57,445 nt of DNA from Gammaproteobacteria bacterium (GCA_013373125.1 JABXIK010000043.1:1-57445); one strand, 5' to 3'. Shown: positions 36,855 to 45,822, numbered from the stretch's first letter. Notes: generated from the letters alone by a model not told the origin. Program-made: numbers and translations.

Positions 36855-39497
36855 ATGAAGGTCTTCTTTCGATCGCTGTACGTTCAAATGATAATAGCGT
36901 TAGTTCTGCTAGGGGTAACGCTATTAACTCAGCTGTTCACGGCTCGAAATAATCTTTCCACCTTGTCTGGTAGCCAAGAAAAACTCATTCATACTTATGA
37001 TAGCGTGAGCCTGATATATGAATTAGAGCGCGACGTTATCGACTTACAGCGAAACCTGCTTATTTATAAAGAGACCGCCAGTGACAGTTCCATTCAGCGT
37101 TTTCATGAAGTCATTGAAAGCATTAATGAAAAAATCAATCGAGTGCTTGACGAACAAAAAAGGGGAATAATTTACGATATTGATCCGGATTTATTCAAGC
37201 GCATGGTGCAGCATATTAAAGATTATGAAGAAAATTTTTCTTCGGTGATTAATGCTCGGGCTAGACAAAAAGAACTAATCGAACATATTTATTTAGATCT
37301 TACTGCTATTGATCAGGTTGCAGAGAATACGGATAAACCACAAACAATAAAAGCTCAATTACATGGCCATGTTGTTGATCTTCGTCATTCAGTCAATTCC
37401 TATTTAAGTAATCTCGATCCATCCAATAATGAATATTTCAATAAGACATTTCTCAGTTTAATAGAGCTTGCTAAGCAAGAAAAATTATCCAGTGTAGTTG
37501 CATTATTGAAGGATATTAAATCGGATTTCAGGCGGTTAATACAAGTGAATCGTGGTTATTTATTTTTGGTGAACGTGGTTATGGCGGGATCTGCCAATGA
37601 ATTTTTATTTTTAACTAAGAAAATTAGAGAAGACGCCATATTAAAACAAAGTGAAATTTCTCATTCGGCACAATTGGATGAAGACCGGGTGAAAAATCAA
37701 AACTCGATAATCAGCGTCATTTCTATCTCTATTATTTTATTAATTGCCGCATTCATTTCCAACCGAGTCATGATACCGATCAAAAAAATCACCACTGTTT
37801 TCAGTAAGATATCCAAAGGTGGAAAAGTTGATGGTATTCCAAATGTGGAACGCAGAGATGAAATTGGGGAGCTGGCTCGGGCTGCTGAGCTTTTTCATAA
37901 TAATAGCCAATTAACCAAAAAGTTATTAGAGCGTTCACAAGACATGATTGCCAATCAAGAAGTACTTAATGTGCAATTAGAGCAAGAAAAAAAGCGCGCA
38001 GAATTAGCCGCGCAATCAAAAAGTACGTTCTTGGCGAATATGAGTCATGAAATACGAACACCCATGAATGGTATTGTGGGCTTGATTGATCTGGTATTGA
38101 AAACCAACCTGAATAATAAACAGCGTCGCTATCTTGAACGGGTGGCTTATTCAGGAAAAATAATGATGAATGTCATTAATGACATTTTGGACTTCTCTAA
38201 AATTGAAGCCGGTAAGATGGAAATTGAATCCATCGAGTTTGATGTGAATCAGATGATTGAAAATGTGATTTCTTCGATTCAAGTGAAAGCGGACGAGAAA
38301 GACTTGGATTTCAATATCTGGGTAGATGCCAGCGTACCTAAAACCTTGATGGGGGATCCTCTAAGAATCAGTCAAATATTACTGAATCTGTGCAGTAATT
38401 CGGTGAAGTTTACTGACTTTGGCTCCATAGTGGTGAAGTTTTCCTATGAGAATAATCAGTTGGTCTTTCAGGTGGTCGATACCGGCATAGGTATGAATGA
38501 AGAGCAGCTGAATAATATCTTCGAATCGTTTACTCAAGCGGATGGTTCCATCAGTCGAAAATACGGTGGAACAGGATTGGGCCTTACGATTGTTAAGCAG
38601 TTGGTAAAACTGATGGAAGGGGATATTCAAGTGCGTTCGGAGGTGAATGTGGGTACGCAAATGCATGTAAAGCTAAGCTGCCCTGCAAAAGAACAAGAAA
38701 GCTTATTAGCACCTTTACAGCATGCTTTATCACCAATCGCGTATTACAGTGTGTCGGCTAATGATGAATTGTATTATTTACTGTCCGCTTTAGGTCTGCC
38801 ATTGCAGCATCATACCTTGGATGATCTAAGTAGTGTTAATCACGGCCATTACCAATATGCCTTAATTAATCTAGGTCGAACCATTCAGGATAAATCCATA
38901 GATGAAATACTCGCTCGTCATGATAAAGCGTTGGTTGTGTTAAGCGCCAATGATATTGAAAGCCGGGATTGTTTAAAAGCGGCGGATAATGTTGATGTCA
39001 TACTGCATCCATTTTCGCCTAAGAAGTTTCGTTGGTTTGTTTCCAATGGCCTTGGTATTCAATCAGATGATGATCGTACTGACTGTATGCTGGATAATTT
39101 TCAGCAAAATAAATTTCAAGGTCATCTGTTGTTGGTTGAAGATAATCAAATCAACCAACTGGTGGCAGGGGATATGCTTGAAAGCTTGGGCTTAACCTAT
39201 GATGTGGCAGAAGATGGTGAGCAAGCTATTGAAAGGGTCAAGGCGTCCAGCTATGACCTGGTGTTGATGGACGTACAAATGCCGAAAATGGATGGCTATA
39301 CCGCAACCCGAACATTACGGGAATTGGGATTCAACGACATAACCATCTGTGGCTTATCGGCTAATGCATTAAAAGAAGATCTAAAAAATGCAAAATCTGC
39401 CGGAATGAATGATTATCTTACCAAGCCTTTGGTGTTGTCTGATTTGAGCGCCATGCTCGAAAAATATTTAGATGTATCTGAATCCTCTAACTCTTAG
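36855..39497 (+). CDS. Hybrid sensor histidine kinase coupled to the solute-binding protein
   Basis: The 880-residue protein has a membrane helix near residues 9-28, a helical periplasmic region to about 285, a second helix near 286-304, then HAMP (to about 355) and a coiled linker. The H-box MSHEIRTPMNG has His near 397. ATPase boxes are LNLCSNSVKF, DTGIGM and GGTGLGLTI. A degenerate receiver-like stretch (about 620-745) precedes a true receiver with VEDNQINQ, Asp near 804 in MDVQMPKMDGY and the KP loop. The all-helical sensor resembles TorS-type domains that read a binding protein. No separate response regulator is adjacent. Confidence 0.9.
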   Translation: MKVFFRSLYVQMIIALVLLGVTLLTQLFTARNNLSTLSGSQEKLIHTYDSVSLIYELERDVIDLQRNLLIYKETASDSSIQRFHEVIESINEKINRVLDEQKRGIIYDIDPDLFKRMVQHIKDYEENFSSVINARARQKELIEHIYLDLTAIDQVAENTDKPQTIKAQLHGHVVDLRHSVNSYLSNLDPSNNEYFNKTFLSLIELAKQEKLSSVVALLKDIKSDFRRLIQVNRGYLFLVNVVMAGSANEFLFLTKKIREDAILKQSEISHSAQLDEDRVKNQNSIISVISISIILLIAAFISNRVMIPIKKITTVFSKISKGGKVDGIPNVERRDEIGELARAAELFHNNSQLTKKLLERSQDMIANQEVLNVQLEQEKKRAELAAQSKSTFLANMSHEIRTPMNGIVGLIDLVLKTNLNNKQRRYLERVAYSGKIMMNVINDILDFSKIEAGKMEIESIEFDVNQMIENVISSIQVKADEKDLDFNIWVDASVPKTLMGDPLRISQILLNLCSNSVKFTDFGSIVVKFSYENNQLVFQVVDTGIGMNEEQLNNIFESFTQADGSISRKYGGTGLGLTIVKQLVKLMEGDIQVRSEVNVGTQMHVKLSCPAKEQESLLAPLQHALSPIAYYSVSANDELYYLLSALGLPLQHHTLDDLSSVNHGHYQYALINLGRTIQDKSIDEILARHDKALVVLSANDIESRDCLKAADNVDVILHPFSPKKFRWFVSNGLGIQSDDDRTDCMLDNFQQNKFQGHLLLVEDNQINQLVAGDMLESLGLTYDVAEDGEQAIERVKASSYDLVLMDVQMPKMDGYTATRTLRELGFNDITICGLSANALKEDLKNAKSAGMNDYLTKPLVLSDLSAMLEKYLDVSESSNS

Positions 39498-39844
39498 AAG
39501 ATACTTTTCGGTTCAAGTTCTCCCTTGGTGATTCAAAATAGTTCAAATAATCTCAATGGATTTGCCCATTAAAATGGCATGCTAGCCTCATTTTGTATCA
39601 TTCACTTTTCAGTCTTTTTATATTTTCTAAGTATTTGCACCAAAGCTGAACATTAATGTAATTGATTGAACTTAAATAATTCAAATTCGGCTGAATCAAT
39701 TCAAACAGTCTAAAAAAATTGAATAAAATCAATCCTATTTTGTGTGTATTAAATGTTGGAATGCTTGTTGCAAAACTCCAATCAGACAGGAACGTGTCCC
39801 CGCGATCCCGAATAAAAACTTAAATCCATTAGGAGAAACACACA
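39498..39844. other. 347-base regulatory region upstream of the FNT gene
   Basis: AT-rich, with a half-site TGCACC at 39636-39641 that resembles half an NtrC box, a candidate sigma-54 promoter at 39756-39772 and an AGGAG ribosome site before 39845. No gene was seen here. Confidence 0.5.
39756..39772 (+). promoter_or_regulatory. Candidate sigma-54 promoter of the FNT-cynS module
   Basis: TTGGAATGCTTGTTGCA has the required GG and GC ten bases apart and matches the -24/-12 consensus (YTGGCACGrnnnTTGCW) at most fixed positions. It lies 73 bases ahead of the FNT start, and nitrogen control suits the genes downstream. Confidence 0.6.
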
Positions 39845-40684
39845 ATGTCCTACTTAATGCCTTCGGAGTTTGCGACCAAGATGGTCGATGCAGGCGAATC
39901 AAAAGTATTCATGTCGACGCGTGATACTGTGATTCGTGGTTTTATGGCTGGCGCAATTTTAGCGTTAGCGGCTGTTTTTGCTATTACCATTGCGGTAAAA
40001 ACGGGTTCTTTCTTACTGGGTGCCATTTTATTCCCAGTGGGTTTTTGCATGCTGTATTTAATGGGGTTTGATTTATTAACCGGTGTGTTTGTATTAACAC
40101 CGCTTGCGTTATTAGATAAACGTCCAGGGGTGACGGTAAAAGGAATTTTAAGAAACTGGGGCTTAGTTTTCATTGGTAACTTTGCCGGTGCACTAACCGT
40201 GGCTTTCATGATTTCGTTTATCTTTACCTATGGTTATAACGTGGATGCGGGAGCCATCGGGCATAAGATTGCGAGTATTGGTGAGTCTCGAACACTGGGT
40301 TATGCAGAACACGGTGTAGCCGGTTGGTTTACTATTTTTATTCGCGGCATGCTGTGTAATTGGATGGTGTCTTTAGGTGTGGTGGGTGCCATGATCTCTA
40401 CCAATGTTAGTGGTAAAGTGATTGCCATGTGGATGCCAATCTTCTTGTTCTTTTTCATGGGCTTTGAGCACTCAGTGGTGAACATGTTCTTGTTCCCATT
40501 CGGCATGATCATGGGTGGTGATTTCTCTATCATGGATTACTTCATCTGGAATGAAATCCCAACAGCCCTTGGTAACCTTGTTGGTGGTCTTGCCTTTACG
40601 GGTCTAACTCTTTACACCACACACGTGCGCACAGCGGCAAAGCGTCCTCAACCTGAAATGATTCAAAAGCCTGCGACTGCTTAA
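39845..40684 (+). CDS. Formate/nitrite transporter (FNT) family channel
   Basis: The 279-residue protein has six hydrophobic helices in the FNT layout, with RGFMAGAILALAAVFAI, LLGAILFPVGFCMLYLMGFDLLTG, NWGLVFIGNFAGA, RGMLCNWMVSLGV and GFEHSVVNMF. FNT pentamers move small monovalent anions such as nitrite or formate. Next to cyanase, the cargo here may be nitrite, cyanate or bicarbonate; that is inference. The FNT and cynS genes are separated by a hairpin terminator that could be partly read through. Confidence 0.92.
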   Translation: MSYLMPSEFATKMVDAGESKVFMSTRDTVIRGFMAGAILALAAVFAITIAVKTGSFLLGAILFPVGFCMLYLMGFDLLTGVFVLTPLALLDKRPGVTVKGILRNWGLVFIGNFAGALTVAFMISFIFTYGYNVDAGAIGHKIASIGESRTLGYAEHGVAGWFTIFIRGMLCNWMVSLGVVGAMISTNVSGKVIAMWMPIFLFFFMGFEHSVVNMFLFPFGMIMGGDFSIMDYFIWNEIPTALGNLVGGLAFTGLTLYTTHVRTAAKRPQPEMIQKPATA

Positions 40685-40699
40685 ATCAATCACTTATAT

Positions 40700-40717
40700 A
40701 ACCGCCCTAGGGCGGTT
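40700..40717. terminator. Hairpin terminator between FNT gene and cynS
   Basis: AACCGCCCTAGGGCGGTT is a perfect 18-base palindrome followed by ATTTTGTTTTT. It would end or attenuate the FNT transcript; cynS starts 27 bases further on. Confidence 0.8.
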
Positions 40718-40744
40718 ATTTTGTTTTTAAAGAGAGGTAATGTT

Positions 40745-41188
40745 ATGACTCGTGATGAAGTAACTGAACTTATTGTTTTGCAAAAACAAAAAAAACAACT
40801 GACATGGCCGCAATTAGCAGATGCATTAGGTCAGAGTAAAGAATGGTCGACGGCTGCGCTTTTAGGGCAAATGACGTTAACCGAGCAACAAGCCAAAGTG
40901 GTGGGTAATATGTTGGATCTGCCAGAAGAGGCCATCATGCAATTACAAGTAGTGCCTTATAAAGGGTCATTGCCATCAGCCATACCTACAGACCCATTAA
41001 TCTATCGTTTTTATGAATTGATCAATGTGTATGGAACGACATTTAAAGCGCTGATTCATGAAGAATTTGGTGATGGCATTATGAGTGCTATTGATTTTAA
41101 TATGGACTTACAACGGGAGCCCGATCCAAAAGGGGACCGTGTATCTATTACCATGAGTGGAAAGTTTTTACCGTATAAAACCTATTAG
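40745..41188 (+). CDS. cynS: Cyanate hydratase (cyanase)
   Basis: CynS converts cyanate and bicarbonate to ammonia and CO2, giving both detoxification and nitrogen. The 147-residue product has an N-terminal helical DNA-binding-like domain (LTWPQLADALGQSKEWSTAALLGQM) and the catalytic region YRFYELINVYGTTFKALIHEEFGDGIMSAIDF, which keeps the Arg, Glu and Ser active-site residues. ATG 40745 is chosen for its AGAGGTAA ribosome site; the longer frame starts inside the terminator region. Length is near the usual 150-156. Confidence 0.95.
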   Translation: MTRDEVTELIVLQKQKKQLTWPQLADALGQSKEWSTAALLGQMTLTEQQAKVVGNMLDLPEEAIMQLQVVPYKGSLPSAIPTDPLIYRFYELINVYGTTFKALIHEEFGDGIMSAIDFNMDLQREPDPKGDRVSITMSGKFLPYKTY

Positions 41189-41237
41189 CCATCAAGATAT
41201 GAAGGGCAATGGCCCTTCATATTCATTAGTGAGTTAC

Positions 41238-42965
41238 ATGTCTAAATCTCTAGCCGTTTCGGTTGCTCAATTTACTCATAAAGGGTGTAAGCCGATCAAT
41301 CAAGATTGTCATGGTGTACGTGTCCCCCATGATGAACTGCTGACCATGAAAGGTGTTACCTGTGTGTTAGCGGATGGCATTAGTTCGTCCAGTGTGAGTC
41401 AAGATGCTAGTCAAACCTGCGTGAATTCGTTATTAGACGATTATTACTGCACCTCTCAAGCGTGGACAGTTAAAACCAGTGTCAATAATGTATTGAACGC
41501 CATTAATTCTTGGTTATACAGTCAAACACGTCGCAGCGAGTTTCGTGACGACTTTAATAAAGGCTATGTGTGTACCTTAAGTGCGCTGATCTTAAAATCA
41601 ACCACTGCGCATATTTTTCATGTGGGTGATTGTCGCGTGTATCGAGTGCGGCACAACACTTTAACTCAGCTGACACAAGATCACAGAGTCATAATCAGTG
41701 AACATGAAAACTATTTAGCTAAAGCCATGGGTATGAAGAATCACCTCGATGTGGACTATCAATCTTTGGCTTTGCAAGAAGGGGATGTGTTTTTATTAAT
41801 GACGGATGGCGTTTACGAGCATATCAGTGACGATTTTATTTTGGCTACACTGGCTGATACAGAACAAAATTTAGATTTGGCTGTGGATACCTTGGTGCAT
41901 CAAGCATTAAATCATGGCAGTGACGATAATCTTACAGCGCAAATCGTACGAATAGATCAACTCCCCATACAAACCGAAGAAGAGTTATACGATCAGCTGA
42001 CTCAACTGCCATTTTGCTCAGTACTTAATAACAATCAAGAATTAGATGGGTTACGCATACTTCAATCTTTATATGCCAGCTCTCGCAGCCATGTGTATTT
42101 AGCCCAAATAATGGCAACACAGGAAAAAGTGGTAATAAAAATACCGTCTGTGGAGCAACACCATGATACCGCTTATTTAGAGCGATTTTTGTTAGAGGAT
42201 TGGATTGCACAGCGAGTTGATAATCCTTATGTGGTGAAGTCTCCGGTGATTTCACAGAAAAGTTGCCTTTACAGTGTGATGGAATATGTGGATGGCAAAA
42301 CCCTAACCCAGTGGATGCGTGATCATCCCAACCCCAGTGTGGAAAGTGTTCGCGTGATCGTTGAACAAATTGCAAAAGGTCTGCAAAGCTTTCACCGTCT
42401 AGAAATGTTGCATCAAGATTTGCGCCCAGAAAATATTCTAATCAGCCATAATGGTCAGGTGAAGATTATTGATTTTGGTTCCGCCAAAGTTGCTGGTATT
42501 TTAGAAATCGATAGTCCTCTTTTGCGTTTAGAAAGTTTAGGTACGGTGCAGTATATGGCACCGGAATATTTTTTAGGTGAATCAGGTGCCACGTCAGCTG
42601 ACATTTACTCCCTTGGTGTTATTACGTATCAAATGCTTAGTGGGCGGTTGCCCTATGGTGATAAAGTGGCACGTTGCACATCGCGCGCAGCACAAAATAA
42701 ATTGGTGTACGAATCGGTATTAGATGATCACAGAGATATACCTGTGTGGATGGATAGCGTATTGAAAAAGGCGCTGCATATTCAACCGCATATGCGTTAT
42801 CAAGAGTTGTCAGAGTTCGTTTATGATTTGCGTCATCCCAGTACGCGTATGTTAAATCAAGCTAAAGGGCCACTATTGGAGCGCAACCCTCTATTGTTTT
42901 GGCAAAGTGTGAGTGCCATATTGTTAGGCTCAGTTTTATATTTGTCCGCAAAATTGTATTTATAA
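41238..42965 (+). CDS. Bifunctional PP2C phosphatase–Ser/Thr kinase membrane protein
   Basis: The N-terminal 240 residues are a PP2C phosphatase: NQDCHG, LADGISSS, HVGDCRVYRV, LMTDGVYEH and SDDNLTAQIV supply the metal-binding Asp residues. The C-terminal part is a kinase with Lys in VVIKIPS near 298, HQDLRPENILI near 391, IDFGSAKVAG near 411 and GTVQYMAPEYFLG. HQD replaces the usual HRD and no glycine-rich loop is clear. A single helix (about 552-573) anchors the C-terminus. Such fusions accompany nitrate/nitrite assimilation genes in related bacteria and may control transporter activity. ATG 41238 avoids overlap with cynS. Confidence 0.85.
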   Translation: MSKSLAVSVAQFTHKGCKPINQDCHGVRVPHDELLTMKGVTCVLADGISSSSVSQDASQTCVNSLLDDYYCTSQAWTVKTSVNNVLNAINSWLYSQTRRSEFRDDFNKGYVCTLSALILKSTTAHIFHVGDCRVYRVRHNTLTQLTQDHRVIISEHENYLAKAMGMKNHLDVDYQSLALQEGDVFLLMTDGVYEHISDDFILATLADTEQNLDLAVDTLVHQALNHGSDDNLTAQIVRIDQLPIQTEEELYDQLTQLPFCSVLNNNQELDGLRILQSLYASSRSHVYLAQIMATQEKVVIKIPSVEQHHDTAYLERFLLEDWIAQRVDNPYVVKSPVISQKSCLYSVMEYVDGKTLTQWMRDHPNPSVESVRVIVEQIAKGLQSFHRLEMLHQDLRPENILISHNGQVKIIDFGSAKVAGILEIDSPLLRLESLGTVQYMAPEYFLGESGATSADIYSLGVITYQMLSGRLPYGDKVARCTSRAAQNKLVYESVLDDHRDIPVWMDSVLKKALHIQPHMRYQELSEFVYDLRHPSTRMLNQAKGPLLERNPLLFWQSVSAILLGSVLYLSAKLYL

Positions 42966-42979
42966 AACGTACGCTGACA

Positions 42980-43861
42980 TTATTCCTGCCAGTCTTTGAA
43001 ATACTCCAATAGATAATCAATGGCGAGGCGCGCTTTTAACGGTAAGAAGCGGCGGTTTTGATACACAATCCAACTGCTATTACCAAGACTCCAATACTCG
43101 CTCAAAATGGGTGTCACTGAGCCTTGCTCTATGGCATTGAGAAAACTGCTTTTGGGTGCATAGGCGATGCCCAGACCATTTTCACACGCGCTTATCAGAG
43201 CGTGTGCATTATTGCTCCGCCAGCGACCTTGCACTTTCACACTGAAAGCTTCCCCTTGGTCTTGAAAAAACCAGTGATCATTATTTGAAATAAGGCAGCT
43301 ATGCTGTTTTAAATCGTTGGGGTGAGATGGCGTGCCGTACTGAGTCAAATAATCTTGGCTGGCAGCTGCAATCATAGGGCGGTTTAGAAGCTTTCTTGCT
43401 ACCAACCCAGAATCTTGTAGTTGCCCGTAACGAATCGCAAAGTCGATACCGTCTTCCACAAAGTTCACCATGCGACTGTTAAAGTCCATATCGATGGTGA
43501 GATGGGGGTGCAACTTCGCAAACTCAATTAAGGCCGGCGCCACATAATGCTCAGCAAATGCGCCTGCTGCACTCACGCGTAAAGTGCCACTGAGTTGAAG
43601 TTGTTCGCTGCTCACTTGTTCGTTGGCCAGTTGTAAACCGTTCACTAGCTCTTTGCATTGCTGGTAGTAGGCTTGTCCGGCTTGAGTCAGGCTTACCAAG
43701 CGAGTAGTACGTGCGAATAATGCACTGCCTAGGCGGGCTTCCAATCGAGCCACTTGCCGACTCACATGACTGGTACTCACCCCAAGTTGTTTAGCTGCGG
43801 CCGAAAACCCTTGGGTTTCCGCAACCGCTACAAATTCGATAATGCCTTCAAAACTGACCAT
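42980..43861 (-). CDS. LysR-family regulator, divergent from the DJ-1/PfpI gene
   Basis: The 293-residue product has the LysR helix-turn-helix (residues 5-60: FVAVAETQGFSAAAKQLGVS, then SHVSRQVARLEARLG) and the ligand domain ending SSWIVYQNRRFLPLKARLAI. It belongs to the CrgA/AaeR-like branch. ATG 43861 is chosen; a TTG 27 bases upstream would lie inside a candidate operator. It is divergent from the DJ-1/PfpI-type gene, its likely target. Confidence 0.9.
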   Translation of the reverse strand: MVSFEGIIEFVAVAETQGFSAAAKQLGVSTSHVSRQVARLEARLGSALFARTTRLVSLTQAGQAYYQQCKELVNGLQLANEQVSSEQLQLSGTLRVSAAGAFAEHYVAPALIEFAKLHPHLTIDMDFNSRMVNFVEDGIDFAIRYGQLQDSGLVARKLLNRPMIAAASQDYLTQYGTPSHPNDLKQHSCLISNNDHWFFQDQGEAFSVKVQGRWRSNNAHALISACENGLGIAYAPKSSFLNAIEQGSVTPILSEYWSLGNSSWIVYQNRRFLPLKARLAIDYLLEYFKDWQE

Positions 43862-43873
43862 AGCGCTCTCATT

Positions 43874-43889
43874 ATTGCTATTTGGCAAT
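43874..43889. promoter_or_regulatory. Candidate LysR-type operator
   Basis: ATTGC-TATTTG-GCAAT is an inverted repeat with the T-N11-A spacing of LysR boxes, 13 bases upstream of the LysR start and about 100 bases from the divergent gene. Confidence 0.5.
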
Positions 43890-43992
43890 GGTAATTTGCT
43901 ATTTTAGCTAATTATCAGTTGGATTGAAGGCAATTATCATAATCTCAAAGTTGAGCGAGCCTCATCTTCCCAATTAAGCGTTCGGAGAGATT

Positions 43993-44664
43993 ATGAAAAA
44001 AGTACTGATATTGGTAACCAACCACGCCACCCTAGGTGATACCGATGAAGCCAACGGCACCTTTGCGCCGGAATTAACCCATGCGTTACATGTCATGCTG
44101 GACGCGGGCTTTGAATATGACATCGCCTCAATTGATGGTGGACAGGCTCCCTTGTATGGTACCGATATCGAAGGCGATGCGGTGAACGCAGAGGTGTTAG
44201 CTAATGCTGAATTTCAAAACCGTATCAACAACACCATTCCTGTGAATCAAATTAATGTACAAGATTACGACGGTATTTTTTATCCTGGTGGGTTTGGTTT
44301 GTTGTCTGATTTAGCCAGCAATGACGTGGTTGCACAGTTAAGCGCGCAGCATTATGAAGCGGGTGGGGTTTTGGCCGCTGTGTGTCATGGCCCTGCGGGT
44401 TTACTGCCGATCACATTAAGCAATGGTGAAAAACTGTTGGCCAACAAATCCGTTACGGGTTTCACCCGTGAAGAAGAAGTGGATTATGGCACCATAGATA
44501 AGATTCCATTCTTACTGGAAGAATCTTTGGCTCGCACCGCCAAGCAATACAGTAAAGTTCAGCCTTGGGGTGAGCTGGTAATTGAAGATGAACGCGTGAT
44601 TACTGGGCAAAATCCAGCAAGTGCACATGGTGTGGGTGTGGCTTTGGTGAAACACTTAAGCTAA
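43993..44664 (+). CDS. DJ-1/PfpI superfamily protein, type 1 glutamine-amidotransferase-like
   Basis: The 223-residue protein has the Hsp31-like plan: DEANGTFAPELTHALHVM at the front, YDGIFYPGGFGLLSDLA, and the nucleophile elbow LAAVCHGPAGLLP with Cys near residue 131. Relatives act as glyoxalase III, deglycase or chaperone. An ATTCGGAGAGATT ribosome site precedes the ATG. The LysR gene is divergent, so a stress-inducible detoxification role is plausible. A strong terminator follows. Confidence 0.88.
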   Translation: MKKVLILVTNHATLGDTDEANGTFAPELTHALHVMLDAGFEYDIASIDGGQAPLYGTDIEGDAVNAEVLANAEFQNRINNTIPVNQINVQDYDGIFYPGGFGLLSDLASNDVVAQLSAQHYEAGGVLAAVCHGPAGLLPITLSNGEKLLANKSVTGFTREEEVDYGTIDKIPFLLEESLARTAKQYSKVQPWGELVIEDERVITGQNPASAHGVGVALVKHLS

Positions 44665-44686
44665 AAAATAGGTAAGACCTAAAAGC

Positions 44687-44715
44687 AAAACGCCCTCGTA
44701 AGAGGGCGTTTTTTT
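44687..44715. terminator. Terminator between the DJ-1/PfpI gene and puuE-type gene
   Basis: AAAACGCCCTC and GAGGGCGTTTT pair around a GTAA loop, with a T-run on one strand and A-run on the other, serving both convergent genes. Confidence 0.9.
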
Positions 44716-44720
44716 AGGGT

Positions 44721-45623
44721 TTATTTCGCAGGGTGATGTTGCATCCAATGACGGGCAATATCTTCACGACGACACACCCAAGCATCATCATGTTGCATCA
44801 CGTAATCCAAAAAACGGGCTAACGATGCTGCGCGACCCGGGCGGCCAACTAATCGACAGTGTAAACCGATGCTCATCATTTTAGGCGTGTCACTGCCTTC
44901 GGCATATAACACGTCGAAGCTGTCTTTCAAGTAACTGAAGAATTGATCCCCAGAGTTAAATCCTTGTGCCGAAGCAAAGCGCATGTCGTTGGCATCTAGG
45001 GTGTAAGGCACCACCAAGTGAGGTTTGTCGAATTCGGTTAACCAGTAGGGAAGATCGTCCGCGTAGGAGTCAGCGTCGTACATGAGTTTGCCTGTCTCCA
45101 CCACTAAGCGGCGAGTGTTTGGACTCATTCGGCCTGTGTACCAACCCGCGGGCAATTTCCCTGTCATACGTTGATGAATCTCTAGGGCTTGCTCTATGTG
45201 CTCCCGCTCCACTGATTCTGGCACGTATTGATAGTCGATCCAGCGCAGACCGTGACTGGCAATTTCCCAGTCAGCTTTAAGCATGGCTTCTACCACATCA
45301 GGATTGCGCTCCATGGCCATGGCCACACCGAATACAGTCACAGGTAAGTTGCGCTCGGTGAACATGCGGTGCAAGCGCCAAAAACCAGCGCGAGAGCCAT
45401 ATTCGTAAATGGACTCCATGTTCATATGACGCACACCCTGCAACGCTTGCGCACCCACGATTTCAGATAAAAACGCTTCGCTGGCGTCGTCACCATGCAG
45501 AATACAGTTCTCACCACCTTCTTCGTAATTGATGACAAATTGCACTGCAATCTTCGCTTTATTTGGCCATTGGGTTTTCACTGGATGAGGACCGTAGCCG
45601 AACATGTCCCTTGGGTAGCTCAT
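44721..45623 (-). CDS. puuE: Allantoinase, PuuE polysaccharide-deacetylase type
   Basis: PuuE opens allantoin to allantoate without a metal-dependent amidohydrolase fold, using the carbohydrate-esterase-4 fold. The 300-residue product matches from MSYPRDMFGYGPHPVKTQWP through QFVINYEEGGEN, GSRAGFWRLHRMF, EIASHGLRWIDY and IGLHCRLVGRPGRA. No other ureide gene is in the window, so the pathway must be completed elsewhere. A RutR-like palindrome lies 50 bases before the start, suggesting purine/pyrimidine-linked control. Confidence 0.88.
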   Translation of the reverse strand: MSYPRDMFGYGPHPVKTQWPNKAKIAVQFVINYEEGGENCILHGDDASEAFLSEIVGAQALQGVRHMNMESIYEYGSRAGFWRLHRMFTERNLPVTVFGVAMAMERNPDVVEAMLKADWEIASHGLRWIDYQYVPESVEREHIEQALEIHQRMTGKLPAGWYTGRMSPNTRRLVVETGKLMYDADSYADDLPYWLTEFDKPHLVVPYTLDANDMRFASAQGFNSGDQFFSYLKDSFDVLYAEGSDTPKMMSIGLHCRLVGRPGRAASLARFLDYVMQHDDAWVCRREDIARHWMQHHPAK

Positions 45624-45672
45624 GTGACACCTTTGAATTTAAATGGAAAATTGGGGTTAAATTAAATGAAAG

Positions 45673-45688
45673 CTGACCACTTGGTCAA
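45673..45688. promoter_or_regulatory. RutR-like operator upstream of puuE
   Basis: CTGACCA-CT-TGGTCAA matches the RutR consensus TTGACCAnnTGGTCAA with one mismatch. It sits 50 bases upstream of the allantoinase start. RutR is a TetR-family sensor of uracil that also affects purine use in E. coli. Confidence 0.65.
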
Positions 45689-45777
45689 TCTAATTCTCAT
45701 TCCAAGGCATTTCCCTCCATTAAAGCCCATAACCCAATGCCTGAACAGGCTGTTAGCTTGGAGCCATGGGGAGAGGC

Positions 45778-45786
45778 TGGTATAGT
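45778..45786 (+). promoter_or_regulatory. Extended -10 promoter of the trpD leader
   Basis: TGGTATAGT, within GGCTGGTATAGT, repeats the promoter element found ahead of trpE. It lies 36 bases before the leader-peptide start, close to the 33 bases seen at trpE. Confidence 0.6.
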
Positions 45787-45822
45787 GAGCCCACTTTTTC
45801 ACCTGTGAATTGGGAAATGGCC

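Noticed and set aside
36855..39497. ABC transporter operon for the solute-binding protein
   Set aside because: No permease or ATPase frame is present on either strand around the gene; the neighbour is a hybrid kinase.
39780..39844. NasT/ANTAR-type two-hairpin leader for the FNT gene
   Set aside because: Only one 4-base stem with a GGAACG loop is present. The paired hexaloops with A at position 1 and G at position 4 are not seen.
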